This document shows, one piece after another, positions 17,548 through 26,329 of a DNA stretch of 47,813 nucleotides. The notes below the pieces were generated by a model. It worked only from the letters and a program-made list of their open reading frames with translations, ran no database searches and had not been told where the DNA came from. The stretch spans positions 1 to 47,813 of the forward strand of contig CASWRE010000025.1 of assembly GCA_949471785.1 (NCBI GenBank), written 5' to 3'. Position 1 is the stretch's first letter. The number at the start of each line of letters is the position of its first letter. The position numbers were made by a program, and so were the translations under genes. Origin of the DNA: an uncultured Lachnospiraceae bacterium (GTDB lineage: Bacteria > Bacillota > Clostridia > Lachnospirales > Lachnospiraceae).

Positions 17548-20018
17548 CACTCTTCTCCGGGCCTGGTCTTCACATGAAATACAATCTTATCCTTTTTCAG
17601 CCCTACAGTCACCTGGTCTCCACGCCCGATTTTCCCGGCAAGGAGCTCCTCCGCCATCGCGTCCTCCATCTGCCGCTGAATTTCCCGTTTCAGCGGTCTG
17701 GCGCCGTATTTACTGTCCGAAACGCTCCTGGCCAGATACTCTTTCACATTGGCGCGGACGGTCAGGTCAATATCCATCTGCTTCTTGCACCGTTTTTCGA
17801 AATTCCGAAGCAGAAGATTTACAATCTGTTTCATCTCCTCCCCGGACAGAGGACGGAACACCAGAATATTGTCGATCCTGTTCAAAAATTCCGGACGGTA
17901 TGTCCGTTTGACTTCTTCCATCACCCGGGATTTCATGTATTCATAATCCTTTTTATCATCAGCAGACGCGTCAAAGCCCAGGCGCTTCGGCTCCTGAATG
18001 AGCTGAGCGCCACTGTTGGAAGTCATGATAATGCAAGTCTGCTTGAAATCCACCTTCCGTCCCTGGGAATCCGTGATATGGCCGTCGTCCAGCACATGCA
18101 GAAGGATATTGAACACATCCGGATGGGCTTTTTCGATCTCGTCAAACAAAATCACGCTGTAAGGATTTCTCCGCACCTTCTCGCTGAGCTGGCCTCCCTC
18201 CTCATGGCCCACATAGCCAGGCGGCGAACCGATCAGCTTTGACACGCTGTGTTTCTCCATATATTCCGACATGTCCACACGAATCATGGCCTTCTCCGAG
18301 CCAAACACCGCCTCTGCCACCGCCTTAGAAAGCTCTGTCTTACCCACGCCGGTGGGGCCAAGGAACATGAATGAACCGATCGGACGGGCGGGATCTTTCA
18401 GGCCGGCACGTCCCCGACGGATGGCCTTTGATACTGCGTCCACCGCCTCGTTCTGGCCGATTACACGCTTATGGAGAATTTTCTCCATGCGGAGCAGACG
18501 TTTTGACTCCTCCTCGGTAATCTGCCGTACAGGGATTTTCGTCCAGTCAGACACCACTTCTGCCACATGTTCGGCATCCACCGCCAGATGACTGTCGGAA
18601 GCGCTGCGGGCATAACGCTTCTGCATTTTCTGCAGAGCCTCCCGCACTTCCTTTTCCTCGGCCTGGATATCACGGGCCAGCTCATAGTCGTCACGAATGA
18701 TCGCCTCCTCCTTTTCCCCGGCCAGACGCAGCAGTTCCTGTTCCGCCTCCTTTAGCCCTTTGGGGATTTTCGCACCGTTTAAGCGCACCTTGGAAGCGGC
18801 CTCATCCACAAGGTCGATAGCCTTGTCCGGCAAAAAACGGTCATTAATATAGCGCACAGACATACGGGCGGCAGTCTCCAGCGCTTCGTCCGTGATCTTC
18901 ACCTTATGATGCCGCTCGTAAAACGGGCGCAGGCCTTTCAGAATCTCCAGCGTCTCCTCCTCCGTGGGTTCTTCCACCGTCACCGGCTGAAAACGGCGCT
19001 CCAGAGCCGAATCCCTCTCGATATATTTACGGTATTCCGTGATCGTAGTGGCCCCGATGATCTGAATCTCCCCCCTGGACAGGGACGGTTTCAAAATATT
19101 AGAAGCGTCCATGGCGCCTTCGGCGCCTCCCGCGCCGATAATCGTGTGCAGTTCATCAATGAACAGCAAAATGCCCGGATGACTCATCACCTCCTGAATC
19201 ACCCGCTTAATCCTCTCTTCAAATTCACCTCTGTATTTGGAACCGGCCACCATGCCGGACAGATCAAGCACCAGCACCCGGCGGCCCATAATAGCCTCCG
19301 GCACCGTCCCCTCCACAATCCTCTGGGCCAGCCCCTCCACAATAGCCGTTTTGCCCACGCCCGGTTCCCCCACCAGACAGGGATTATTTTTCGTACGGCG
19401 GCTCAAAATCTGAATAATGCGGCTGATCTCCTGATCCCGGCCGATGACCGGATCAAGCTTTCCGGCCGCGGCCATACGGGTCAAATCCCGGCTGTACCGA
19501 TCCAGAGCAGGTGTGGCGCCCGCATTCTCGCTCACCGAAGCCTTTAAATTCTGCAGCTCTTCTTTTGCGCTGGCCGCATCCATGCCCATAGCCTGCAACA
19601 CCTCCAAATAGAGCTTTTGCAGATTGACACCCATGGTAAACAGCAGTCTTGTGGCCACACAATCGGTTTCCCGGATCATGGACAGAAGAATGTGATCCGT
19701 ACCGATCTCCTCCTGACGAAAAGAAGCGGCCTCATCCGCCGCATTGTCCATTACATACGTAGCCCGGGGCGTCATTTCCGGCCGTCCTGCCGTCTGCACA
19801 GCCCCATTCTCTGAATTGACCAGCTTATCCATCAGCTCCCGCAGCTTTTCCGCCCGGACGCCGGCCTCCTGCAAGATTCTCCCGGCCGTGCCGTTCTCCT
19901 CCTGCACAAGCCCCAGCAAAATATGCTCCGTGCCCAGCGCGCTCTGCCTGCCCGCTTTTGCTGCCTTCTCTGCAAGCTGCAACGCCTTTTTTGCAGATCC
20001 TGTCAAATGATATTGCAT
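17547..20018 (-). CDS. clpC: ATP-dependent Clp protease ATP-binding subunit ClpC
   Basis: ClpC is a Hsp100 unfoldase that feeds substrates to ClpP. The 823-aa length is typical. It has two N-terminal Clp repeats (residues 1-145), a first AAA+ module with GEPGVGKT, a central coiled segment with UVR-type residues, a second module with GPTGVGKT, and a C-terminal ClpB-type D2-small domain. In many Firmicutes the operon is ctsR-mcsA-mcsB-clpC; here clpC is preceded by a GntR regulator instead, 75 bp away, and no McsA, McsB or CtsR gene lies upstream in the visible operon. That suggests a different heat-stress control. Confidence 0.96.
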   Translation of the reverse strand: MQYHLTGSAKKALQLAEKAAKAGRQSALGTEHILLGLVQEENGTAGRILQEAGVRAEKLRELMDKLVNSENGAVQTAGRPEMTPRATYVMDNAADEAASFRQEEIGTDHILLSMIRETDCVATRLLFTMGVNLQKLYLEVLQAMGMDAASAKEELQNLKASVSENAGATPALDRYSRDLTRMAAAGKLDPVIGRDQEISRIIQILSRRTKNNPCLVGEPGVGKTAIVEGLAQRIVEGTVPEAIMGRRVLVLDLSGMVAGSKYRGEFEERIKRVIQEVMSHPGILLFIDELHTIIGAGGAEGAMDASNILKPSLSRGEIQIIGATTITEYRKYIERDSALERRFQPVTVEEPTEEETLEILKGLRPFYERHHKVKITDEALETAARMSVRYINDRFLPDKAIDLVDEAASKVRLNGAKIPKGLKEAEQELLRLAGEKEEAIIRDDYELARDIQAEEKEVREALQKMQKRYARSASDSHLAVDAEHVAEVVSDWTKIPVRQITEEESKRLLRMEKILHKRVIGQNEAVDAVSKAIRRGRAGLKDPARPIGSFMFLGPTGVGKTELSKAVAEAVFGSEKAMIRVDMSEYMEKHSVSKLIGSPPGYVGHEEGGQLSEKVRRNPYSVILFDEIEKAHPDVFNILLHVLDDGHITDSQGRKVDFKQTCIIMTSNSGAQLIQEPKRLGFDASADDKKDYEYMKSRVMEEVKRTYRPEFLNRIDNILVFRPLSGEEMKQIVNLLLRNFEKRCKKQMDIDLTVRANVKEYLARSVSDSKYGARPLKREIQRQMEDAMAEELLAGKIGRGDQVTVGLKKDKIVFHVKTRPGEE

Positions 20019-20093
20019 ATTTTATCTCCCTTATCGATAATCATGTGTAACAGATCAGGCAAGCCGAACCGTTACATGCCCATATCTTTACGG

Positions 20094-20474
20094 CTATCTG
20101 TAATCTTCATATATCTCATCAATCAGCTCATGGACCTCGTCCCGGGAGATATTTTTACACCAGGCCTTTGCCAGAACCATCTGCAGATCTCCCTTAAGCT
20201 CCTCCATGGCATACAGCTTATTCGCGTCTATGCGGATCACCGCGCCTTTCCTCCGGTCTATGGTCAGAATGCCTTCCTGTTTCAGCACTGAGTAGGCCTT
20301 GTTGACCGTATGCATGTTGATACCTACACTGTCCGCCATCTGCCGCACCGAAGGCAGCGTTTCCCCCTCGCGGAGATCCGCCGTGGCAATAGCCCAGATA
20401 ATCTGGTTGCGCAGCTGCATATAGATTGCTTCCTCACTGTTAAAATCAATATGAATAAATTCCAAAACCATCAT
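20094..20474 (-). CDS. GntR family (YtrA-type) transcriptional regulator
   Basis: The 126-aa protein is a short GntR regulator. Its winged helix lies at about residues 10-75 (IYMQLRNQIIWAIATADL, then LPSVRQMADSVGINMHTVNKA), followed by a short tail of about 45 residues with no ligand-binding domain, as in the YtrA subfamily. It heads the clpC-radA operon, so it probably controls that operon, in the place taken by CtsR elsewhere. The tail ends in DEIYEDYR. Two consecutive ATGs occur at 20474 and 20471; there is no strong ribosome binding site, and the first is used. Confidence 0.9.
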   Translation of the reverse strand: MMVLEFIHIDFNSEEAIYMQLRNQIIWAIATADLREGETLPSVRQMADSVGINMHTVNKAYSVLKQEGILTIDRRKGAVIRIDANKLYAMEELKGDLQMVLAKAWCKNISRDEVHELIDEIYEDYR

Positions 20475-20510
20475 ACACCCGGCTTTCTTTTGTTAATGTC
20501 TGTTATATGA

Positions 20511-20539
20511 AATATATCACAGATAGCATAATTTGTAAA
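20511..20539 (-). promoter_or_regulatory. Promoter of the GntR-clpC-radA operon
   Basis: On the minus strand TTTACA and TATATT are separated by 17 bases, 37 bases upstream of the GntR start. No CtsR box (tandem GGTCAAA heptads) is seen in this region. Confidence 0.65.
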
Positions 20540-20574
20540 CCCGGGATTGCGGCCCGCTGATCAGCCTTTATCCT

Positions 20575-21438
20575 TTACCATCCCGTCGTAACCGCGTCCC
20601 CGGTGGCTACATACTGGATCTGTTCTCCCATCCGAACCCGCAGCCATTCATAAGCCTGTTTTCCGGTACAATGGCAGGTATAATACCGGCAGTCCTCATA
20701 GCGCATCAGTTCCGCCGCAATCTTTTCCATCAGCCGCTCGTCCGCCATCGTTCCCTGACGGGGATTGCTGAGATGAAAACCGCCCACCACCAGATCCGGG
20801 GCCGTACCAATATTTTCACGGAAATTTTCCAGAATATTCACGATCCCCGTATGACTGCAGCCACAAAACAGAGCATGCCTGTTCCCTTCCGTGATGATCA
20901 AATGCTGTTCATGGGTAAAGGTATCGTAATTCAGTCCCTGTCCGTCTTCTTCATAAAGCCGCCTGCATGTATCCGGCTGCAGCCGCAGCGGAACGATCCC
21001 GGAAAGCAGCATCAGCTCGTTATCTATCATATACATGGGCTTATCTACGTAGATCATTCTGTCATGATCCATAATCACTCTATCCAGACTGATATCCGCG
21101 CACTCCGCAATACCCGGCAATATACCGCCGGTTTCTTTTCTCAGATCCGAATAGTGGCGGCGAAAAGCACTTTTACGTATATAAATTTTCGCCTTCGTAT
21201 TTTTCTCCAGAAAAGCCGCCAGCCCTCCGCCGTGGTCATGGTGTCCGTGAGATAAAATCACCGTATCCACATCTTCCAGACGAATGCCCATACGCCGCGC
21301 GTTCTTCCAGAATTTCATCGACGCCCCCGTATCAAACAGCACCTTGTGTCCGGCTGTCTCAATATAAAAACTCAGGCCGTGCTCTCCTTGCAGGCCATAC
21401 CGCATACAGGTATTTTCCACAAGATTTCTGATATACAT
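20575..21438 (-). CDS. MBL-fold metallo-hydrolase
   Basis: The 287-aa protein has the metallo-beta-lactamase fold with the zinc motif SHGHHDHGGG (about residues 63-72), a GCSHTG segment for the third ligand, and the HCTG motif near the C terminus. This pattern resembles COG1237-type hydrolases related to the 7,8-dihydropterin synthase group; the substrate is unknown. It starts 15 bp after the cysK stop, so the two are probably co-transcribed; a link to thiol or sulphur chemistry is possible but not shown. The ATG at 21438 is preceded by AAGGGAG. Confidence 0.9.
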   Translation of the reverse strand: MYIRNLVENTCMRYGLQGEHGLSFYIETAGHKVLFDTGASMKFWKNARRMGIRLEDVDTVILSHGHHDHGGGLAAFLEKNTKAKIYIRKSAFRRHYSDLRKETGGILPGIAECADISLDRVIMDHDRMIYVDKPMYMIDNELMLLSGIVPLRLQPDTCRRLYEEDGQGLNYDTFTHEQHLIITEGNRHALFCGCSHTGIVNILENFRENIGTAPDLVVGGFHLSNPRQGTMADERLMEKIAAELMRYEDCRYYTCHCTGKQAYEWLRVRMGEQIQYVATGDAVTTGW

Positions 21439-21453
21439 ATGTAACTCCCTTCT

Positions 21454-22386
21454 TTATTCATTCGCAAAAAGAGGCGTGGAGAAATAACGTTCCGCGGTAT
21501 CCGGCAGCACTGTTACCACAGTCTTTCCGGGGCCCAGCTTCCTGGCCAGGCGCAGGGCCGCAGCCACATTGGTGCCGCTGGAAATCCCGCACATAATACC
21601 TTCCCTGCGGGACAGATCCCGGGAGGTCCGAATAGCCTCCTCATCACTCACAATATAAATATGGTCATAGATATTCTGATTCAAAATCCCTGGAATCAAT
21701 CCGTCTCCGATGCCCATCTGCATATGGGTGCCCACCGTGCCCCCGGCCAGAATCGCCGCATGCTCCGGTTCTACGGCCCAGATCGTGATGTCGGGATTCA
21801 GAGCCCGCAAAGTCTCCCCGATACCGGTAATTGTGCCTCCTGTACCGATCCCGGAGCAAAAGCCGTGGATCGGCCCGCCTACCTGCTCCAGAATCTCCAG
21901 TCCGGTATGATGGCGATGCACCATCGGGTTATGGATATTTTCAAACTGCTGGGGCACAAACACATTCGGATTTTCCGCGGCCATATCCAGAGCTTTCTTC
22001 AGACAGGCGTCGATGCACTCGCCGATATTTCCCGCGTCATGGATCAGGATGACCTCCGCGCCGTAATGACGCACCAGCTTTCTTCTCTCCTCGCTGACCG
22101 AGTCCGGCATAATGATAACCGTGCGGTATCCTCTCACCGCGCCGATCAACGCCAGTCCGATCCCCTGGTTACCGCTGGTGGGTTCCACAATAATCGTATC
22201 CTTATGGATGATCCCCTCCGCTTCGGCTGCCCGTATCATATTGTAGGCCGTTCGCGTTTTAATGGACCCACCCACGTTTAATCCCTCAAACTTCACCAGG
22301 ATTTCCGCGCAATCCGCATCTGCCATCCGATTCAGCCGGATCATCGGCGTACGCCCCATCGCCTCCAATACATTGTTACAAATCAT
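21454..22386 (-). CDS. cysK: Cysteine synthase-like PLP enzyme
   Basis: This 310-aa fold-type II PLP enzyme would make cysteine from O-acetylserine and sulphide. The PLP lysine is K43 in VGGSIKTR, and the PTSGNQGIGLA and GTGGTITGIG motifs bind substrate and phosphate. Two positions differ from most CysK sequences, which have GGSxKDR and TSGNTG, so a related activity cannot be excluded. The start was set at the ATG at 22386, where GGGAGG lies seven bases upstream; a longer frame adds ten unlikely residues. It is the first gene of an operon with the MBL hydrolase. Confidence 0.88.
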   Translation of the reverse strand: MICNNVLEAMGRTPMIRLNRMADADCAEILVKFEGLNVGGSIKTRTAYNMIRAAEAEGIIHKDTIIVEPTSGNQGIGLALIGAVRGYRTVIIMPDSVSEERRKLVRHYGAEVILIHDAGNIGECIDACLKKALDMAAENPNVFVPQQFENIHNPMVHRHHTGLEILEQVGGPIHGFCSGIGTGGTITGIGETLRALNPDITIWAVEPEHAAILAGGTVGTHMQMGIGDGLIPGILNQNIYDHIYIVSDEEAIRTSRDLSRREGIMCGISSGTNVAAALRLARKLGPGKTVVTVLPDTAERYFSTPLFANE

Positions 22387-22465
22387 AACTTCCTCCCTGC
22401 AGCTTTTACTGATCATTTTCCTTTACAATCTGCACTCCGCCTTCCGCGGCGCACACACTTTTCTT

Positions 22466-22494
22466 ATTATACGGTATACGTCCGGTTCCTGCAA
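22466..22494 (-). promoter_or_regulatory. cysK promoter
   Basis: On the minus strand TTGCAG and a perfect TATAAT are separated by 17 bases. No T-box or S-box feature is visible between it and the cysK start. Confidence 0.75.
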
Positions 22495-22599
22495 GAAAAG
22501 AATTCACTAATACGCGGCACGTGACAAACACCTGTATACTATTTCTTTATTCTTCCTCATATAATGCGGTAAAACAGGCAAGTTTTCCATCCGGAGCCT

Positions 22600-24309
22600 A
22601 TGTATTCAAACTATATTCTCTCTGAAAATTACGGGGATTTTCTGCTGTCAAACACCCCGGATTCATCACTGGACGATCTTCTGGCCGCCACGAATATCCC
22701 GTTCATGCAGATTAACCGGCTGTTTAAAGTATCCTGGTTTCCTCTCGACCGTCTTCCCGATAACCTGCTGAATATGGCCCTGTACTCATCCATTCCCAAG
22801 CTCTATATTCCCCAGTCCACCGCCGCCCTGGATAATGCCGGTGTCCTCCAGGTACAGGAACGGCCCACACTGGGCATGACAGGAAACGGCGTCATCATCG
22901 GCATCATGGACAGCGGTATCAATTATACCCATCCGGCATTTCGCCGCAGCGACGGCAGCAGCCGTATCCTGTTTCTATGGGATCAGACGATTCAGCCGGA
23001 AGATTATCCGGATGCCGCCGGTACCGCCCATCCTCTGTTCTCCTATGGCACGGTATATACCCGGTCAGATATTGACCGGGCTCTGTCTTTAGAGGACCCC
23101 TTCTCTATTGTACCCAGCCGCGACGATACCGGGCACGGAACAGCCGTTGCCGGTGTGGCCGCCGGAAGTCCCGACAGCAGCGCCGGTTTTTCCGGTGTGG
23201 CTCCTGGGGCTTCACTGGTGGTGGTAAAGCTCAAGCAGGCAAAACAATATCTGATCCGTCAGACATGTCTTTCTCCTTCCGTCCCCGTATATGAAGAAAC
23301 CGACATCATATGCGCTATCAGCTGGATGGAAGATATCTCCTTCCGGGAAAAAATGCCCCTGTCCCTCTGCCTGAGCTGTCAGAGCTGGCAGGGCTCCCAC
23401 AACGGCGACAGCGCGCTGGAACAGACTGTCCGGCTTCTCTCCTCCCTGCCGGGCGTCACGCTGACAACCGGTACGGGCAATGAAGCAGACAAAGCCCACC
23501 ATGCATTCGGGGAATTCAGAAACAACCGGGAAGATTCTGTCGAGATCCTGGTTCCGGAAGGCGCAAAAGCTTTTTCCGCGGAAATCTGGTGCCCGCCTGT
23601 GGCGCTCCTGTCGACGGGAATCCAGGCCCCCTCCGGCGACCGGGTCGCCAATATACCGGCCCGGCTGGGTACACAGGAAACCCTGGAATTTCTCCTGGAC
23701 CGCACTAACGTAGAAATCAATTATGAGATCATACGCGGCGAGGGAGGTAATCAAATGATCTATCTTCGTTTTCTGACGCCTTCTCCGGGGATCTGGCGTC
23801 TCAATCTGACCGCTTCCGGCACGTCCGACAGTTTCTTCCATCTCTGGCTCCCTGCCTATGGGACGCTTGACGAAGATGTGCGCCTGCTTCGTCCCGACCC
23901 CTTTACCACGGTCATGGGGCCGGGCAACTGCATCCACTGCTTTACCGTGGCCGTCAATAACACCGCAAATACCGCCACAGAAGGTTTCTCCGGCAGGGGA
24001 TATAACTTCCTGGATCTGATCACGCCCAGTATCGCCGCCCCCGGCGCCGATCTGACCGCGCCGTCCTATATTGAAGGATATCGGAGCATTACCGGCGCCA
24101 GCGCTTCCACGGCCCTGACCACCGGGTGCTGCGCGCTAATCCTGGAATGGGCCCGCAGCCTTACCCCGCCCAAAAACTACGGCCAGAATGAAATCAGTAC
24201 TTTTCTGCTGCGCGGGGCCGACCGTCCTTCCGGAGAAACCTTCCCCAATCCCTTCTCCGGCTACGGAAATCTGAATCTGGAACAGAGTTTTCTGTCCTTT
24301 TTTGCCTGA
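22600..24309 (+). CDS. S8 subtilisin-like peptidase, Csp-like
   Basis: The 569-aa protein has a complete subtilase triad: Asp104 in GIMDSGINYTHP, His179 in DDTGHGTAVAG and Ser501 in TGASAST. The usual Pro after the Ser motif is Ala here, and the GTS is GAS. An insert of about 200 residues separates the His and Ser blocks. No signal peptide is present, which fits the Csp germination proteases of Clostridia, and the N-terminal about 75 residues may be a propeptide. The gene leads a row of small plus-strand genes. The ATG at 22600 has GGAG only three bases before it, an unusually short spacing. Csp identity is inference. Confidence 0.88.
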   Translation: MYSNYILSENYGDFLLSNTPDSSLDDLLAATNIPFMQINRLFKVSWFPLDRLPDNLLNMALYSSIPKLYIPQSTAALDNAGVLQVQERPTLGMTGNGVIIGIMDSGINYTHPAFRRSDGSSRILFLWDQTIQPEDYPDAAGTAHPLFSYGTVYTRSDIDRALSLEDPFSIVPSRDDTGHGTAVAGVAAGSPDSSAGFSGVAPGASLVVVKLKQAKQYLIRQTCLSPSVPVYEETDIICAISWMEDISFREKMPLSLCLSCQSWQGSHNGDSALEQTVRLLSSLPGVTLTTGTGNEADKAHHAFGEFRNNREDSVEILVPEGAKAFSAEIWCPPVALLSTGIQAPSGDRVANIPARLGTQETLEFLLDRTNVEINYEIIRGEGGNQMIYLRFLTPSPGIWRLNLTASGTSDSFFHLWLPAYGTLDEDVRLLRPDPFTTVMGPGNCIHCFTVAVNNTANTATEGFSGRGYNFLDLITPSIAAPGADLTAPSYIEGYRSITGASASTALTTGCCALILEWARSLTPPKNYGQNEISTFLLRGADRPSGETFPNPFSGYGNLNLEQSFLSFFA

Positions 24310-24375
24310 TCCTTCACACGTCCTGACGAATCTTCATACTATTAAGTGTACCAAATCTAATCGGAGGATTAAAAC

Positions 24376-24603
24376 ATGAGTGATTTAGCAGCAACAAACT
24401 GTGGATGCGGTTGTGAAGGCAACAATGGGATCAGTAATCTTTTCGGCGGCGGAAACTGCGGATGCCTGATCCTGCTCCTGCTTCTTTCGTCCTGCGGCGG
24501 CTGCGGCGAAGGTCTTTTCAACGACGGCGGCAACAACAGCTGCCTGTGGATCATCCTGCTTCTGCTCTTCTGCGGCGGCAATGGCTGCGGATGCGGATGC
24601 TAA
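24376..24603 (+). CDS. Cysteine- and glycine-rich small protein (chorion-like HCB type)
   Basis: This 75-aa protein has repeated Cys-Gly pairs at both ends (NCGCGCEG, GGNGCGCGC) and two Leu-rich hydrophobic blocks (CLILLLLLSSCGG and WIILLLLFCGG). The pattern is that of the Lachnospiraceae proteins annotated as chorion class high-cysteine HCB proteins; they are suspected spore-coat or surface components, but this is unproven. GGAGG stands seven bases before the ATG. It lies 66 bp after the S8 peptidase. Confidence 0.75.
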   Translation: MSDLAATNCGCGCEGNNGISNLFGGGNCGCLILLLLLSSCGGCGEGLFNDGGNNSCLWIILLLLFCGGNGCGCGC

Positions 24604-24676
24604 TTGATTCATCCGGATCATCTGATCCATGCGGAAATTCTGTCACGGCAGCTTTTCTGTATACTGAAGCATCCTG

Positions 24677-24716
24677 ATAAGACAGGCGGAACCCACCCGG
24701 GTTTCGCCTGTCTTAT
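24677..24716 (+). terminator. Long hairpin after the Cys-rich gene
   Basis: An 18-bp stem with one G-T pair, ATAAGACAGGCGGAACCC with its complement, around a 4-base loop. The trailing T tract is weak, so it may act more as an mRNA 3' stem. Confidence 0.7.
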
Positions 24717-24740
24717 GCTGTTCTTTCGCACACAAAAGCA

Positions 24741-24772
24741 TAGAATGAACCTGCCTGGGCAGGTTCATTCTA
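24741..24772 (-). terminator. Hairpin after the 48-aa gene
   Basis: TAGAATGAACCTGCC pairs perfectly with its complement around two bases. It sits just past the 48-aa minus-strand gene, next to the plus-strand hairpin at 24677, so the two converging genes each have one. Confidence 0.7.
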
Positions 24773-24775
24773 CAG

Positions 24776-24922
24776 TTATTGGGGAGAGGTATTTCTCTTT
24801 CGAGACCCCTGCATTCTTCTTTTACGCTGCGCCTCGCGCTGCTTTTTACGCTGAAGGCACTGAAGATCGATCTCGTAGACCGTATCTTCCTCAATAATTA
24901 ATTTCGTTTTACCTTTCGACAT
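24776..24922 (-). CDS. Small basic 48-aa protein
   Basis: The product begins MSKGKTKLIIEEDTVYEIDLQ and ends in a Lys/Arg/Gln-rich tail (KKQREAQRKRRMQGSRKRN). The ATG at 24922 follows AAGGAG with good spacing; a longer frame upstream has no ribosome binding site. It lies between the Cys-rich gene and the 126-aa gene. I do not recognise the family. The basic tail suggests nucleic acid or acidic-partner binding, an inference. Confidence 0.7.
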   Translation of the reverse strand: MSKGKTKLIIEEDTVYEIDLQCLQRKKQREAQRKRRMQGSRKRNTSPQ

Positions 24923-24954
24923 AAAATTCACTCCTTTATTTACCATATGCGACA

Positions 24955-24968
24955 AACCAAAATTGGTT
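24955..24968. promoter_or_regulatory. Short palindrome between divergent genes
   Basis: AACCAA-AA-TTGGTT is a perfect palindrome between the 48-aa gene and the 126-aa gene, overlapping a TATACT string. It may be an operator; evidence is weak. Confidence 0.3.
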
Positions 24969-25019
24969 ATACTATTTCTCTTTTTCCTTACATATTTTAA
25001 TAAAAAAACGGAGGTATGC

Positions 25020-25400
25020 ATGAGTGACGAAAAGACAGGAGGCGGCCGCATGACCGCTCTGGATGAAATGATATCCGGAGATTCCCTCCAGATGATGAAA
25101 GCCGCGGTCCCTTATCTTTCCCCCAGAGCCGCCGGTTTTGTCGCCGTATTTTCCAAAATGCAGGAACTACAGAATACCCTGCGGTTATACCGTCAGGTAA
25201 GCACATCCGGCGGTCTGCAGGCCATGTCCGCCGACAGGCCGCAGCCGACGCCGGCAGAACTCTTAAATGAGCTCAGGCAATACGCCGGCGCCCAGGGGCA
25301 GCAGGCTATTTCTTCAATCCAGCAGCTCTTAGACACCATACAACTCATCCAAATGTTTCAGGAAAGCGGTACTATGCCGCCCACGGAGGTTCAGCCATGA
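25020..25400 (+). CDS. Conserved small protein (126 aa), first of a coupled pair
   Basis: The product begins MSDEKTGGGRMTALDEMISGD and is mostly helical, Gln- and Leu-rich, with no signal or membrane segment. GGAGG precedes the ATG at 25020. It overlaps the following 110-aa gene by four bases (ATGA), so they are translationally coupled. I recognise no domain. The helices with heptad-like Leu/Ile spacing (LLDTIQLIQMF) suggest self-association or binding to its partner. Confidence 0.75.
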   Translation: MSDEKTGGGRMTALDEMISGDSLQMMKAAVPYLSPRAAGFVAVFSKMQELQNTLRLYRQVSTSGGLQAMSADRPQPTPAELLNELRQYAGAQGQQAISSIQQLLDTIQLIQMFQESGTMPPTEVQP

Positions 25401-25729
25401 ATGAAAACTGGATACGAGATCCCCTGCTGGCTCAGATCCCTGTAGAAAAACTTCTTATGCTTCAGACCATGACCACGCAGGCCGGACAGAAAAACCGCCA
25501 GGATCTGATGGTCTACCTGATGACCATGGCCAGAAATCCGGGCCAGATTCCGTTAAATTTTACGGACTCGGAGAAACAGGTGCTGCTCAGCGTGGTCCAG
25601 AAATACGCCTCTCCCCAGGAAGCGGCCCTGATCTCCCAGGCGCTTATGATGGCGAGCCGCTATAATAGCAATAATAACAATAACCCTAACAACCGTAACG
25701 GCAATCCCGACAGCCATAGCGGGAAATGA
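25397..25729 (+). CDS. Conserved small protein (110 aa) with Asn-rich tail
   Basis: This 110-aa product is helical for about 88 residues (starting MNENWIRDPLLAQIPVEKL) and ends in an Asn-rich low-complexity tail (NSNNNNNPNNRNGNPDSHSGK-like). Its ATG overlaps the stop of the 126-aa gene, so both are made together. There is no recognisable domain, no signal peptide and no membrane segment. The pair sits in the S8/Cys-rich cluster; a spore role is speculation. Confidence 0.75.
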   Translation: MNENWIRDPLLAQIPVEKLLMLQTMTTQAGQKNRQDLMVYLMTMARNPGQIPLNFTDSEKQVLLSVVQKYASPQEAALISQALMMASRYNSNNNNNPNNRNGNPDSHSGK

Positions 25730-25734
25730 GAGAA

Positions 25735-25762
25735 GCGGGAATATCAATCCTGATATTCCCGC
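25735..25762. terminator. Terminator between converging genes
   Basis: GCGGGAATATCA pairs perfectly with TGATATTCCCGC around a 4-base loop, between the 110-aa gene and the cinA gene. Confidence 0.75.
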
Positions 25763-25783
25763 CCTGACTCAACATTCCCGTTC

Positions 25784-26311
25784 TCATACCGGGACGCCGT
25801 CTCCTGCTGCCGCCGTAACCCGTTCCACACACTGAATGGCCAGCCGCAGCGCCGTTTCCACGCTCTGCCGCCGTACTTCGCTGCGGCCGCCGCTAAACCG
25901 GCACTTTTTTACCGTCACTTTTCCCCCGACGCAGCAGCCGATATACACCAGACCCACCGGTTTCCCGGCCGTTCCGCCTCCCGGCCCCGCAATGCCCGTG
26001 GTGGCGATCCCCACCTCGGCCCCGGACGCCCGGCAGCATCCCCGGCACATCTGTGCCGCCGTATCCCGGCTCACCGCTCCGAGAGTCCGCAGAGTGATTT
26101 CTTTCACTCCCAGATACTTCCTTTTCGCCGCATTGGAATAGGTGACAAACCCTTCCTCAAACACATTCGAAGCGCCTGCCACATTGACAATCGCCGCCGC
26201 AACGGCTCCGCCGGTACATGATTCCGCCGTACTGACACGCCAGCCATACGCCTGCAAAAGCTCTGTCAGCTTTTCTTCCGCCGCATCGTTTTCTGTTTTA
26301 TATTTTCCCAT
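25784..26311 (-). CDS. CinA-family nicotinamide-nucleotide amidohydrolase
   Basis: This 175-aa stand-alone CinA C-terminal domain (PncC type) would convert NMN to nicotinate mononucleotide. The motifs AESCTGGAVAAAIVNVAGAS and GIATTGIAGPGGGTAGKPVG are characteristic. GGAG stands seven bases before the ATG. It is the last gene of the yicC operon, 18 bp after pgsA. The final residues (TAAAGDGVPV) are unlike the family and may be lineage-specific. Confidence 0.92.
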   Translation of the reverse strand: MGKYKTENDAAEEKLTELLQAYGWRVSTAESCTGGAVAAAIVNVAGASNVFEEGFVTYSNAAKRKYLGVKEITLRTLGAVSRDTAAQMCRGCCRASGAEVGIATTGIAGPGGGTAGKPVGLVYIGCCVGGKVTVKKCRFSGGRSEVRRQSVETALRLAIQCVERVTAAAGDGVPV

Positions 26312-26329
26312 TTTTACACTCCTGCATAT

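Noticed and set aside
24385..24630. Minus-strand Ala-rich frame opposite the Cys-rich gene
   Set aside because: Arises from the reverse complement of repeated GGC/TGC codons; no ribosome binding site on that strand.
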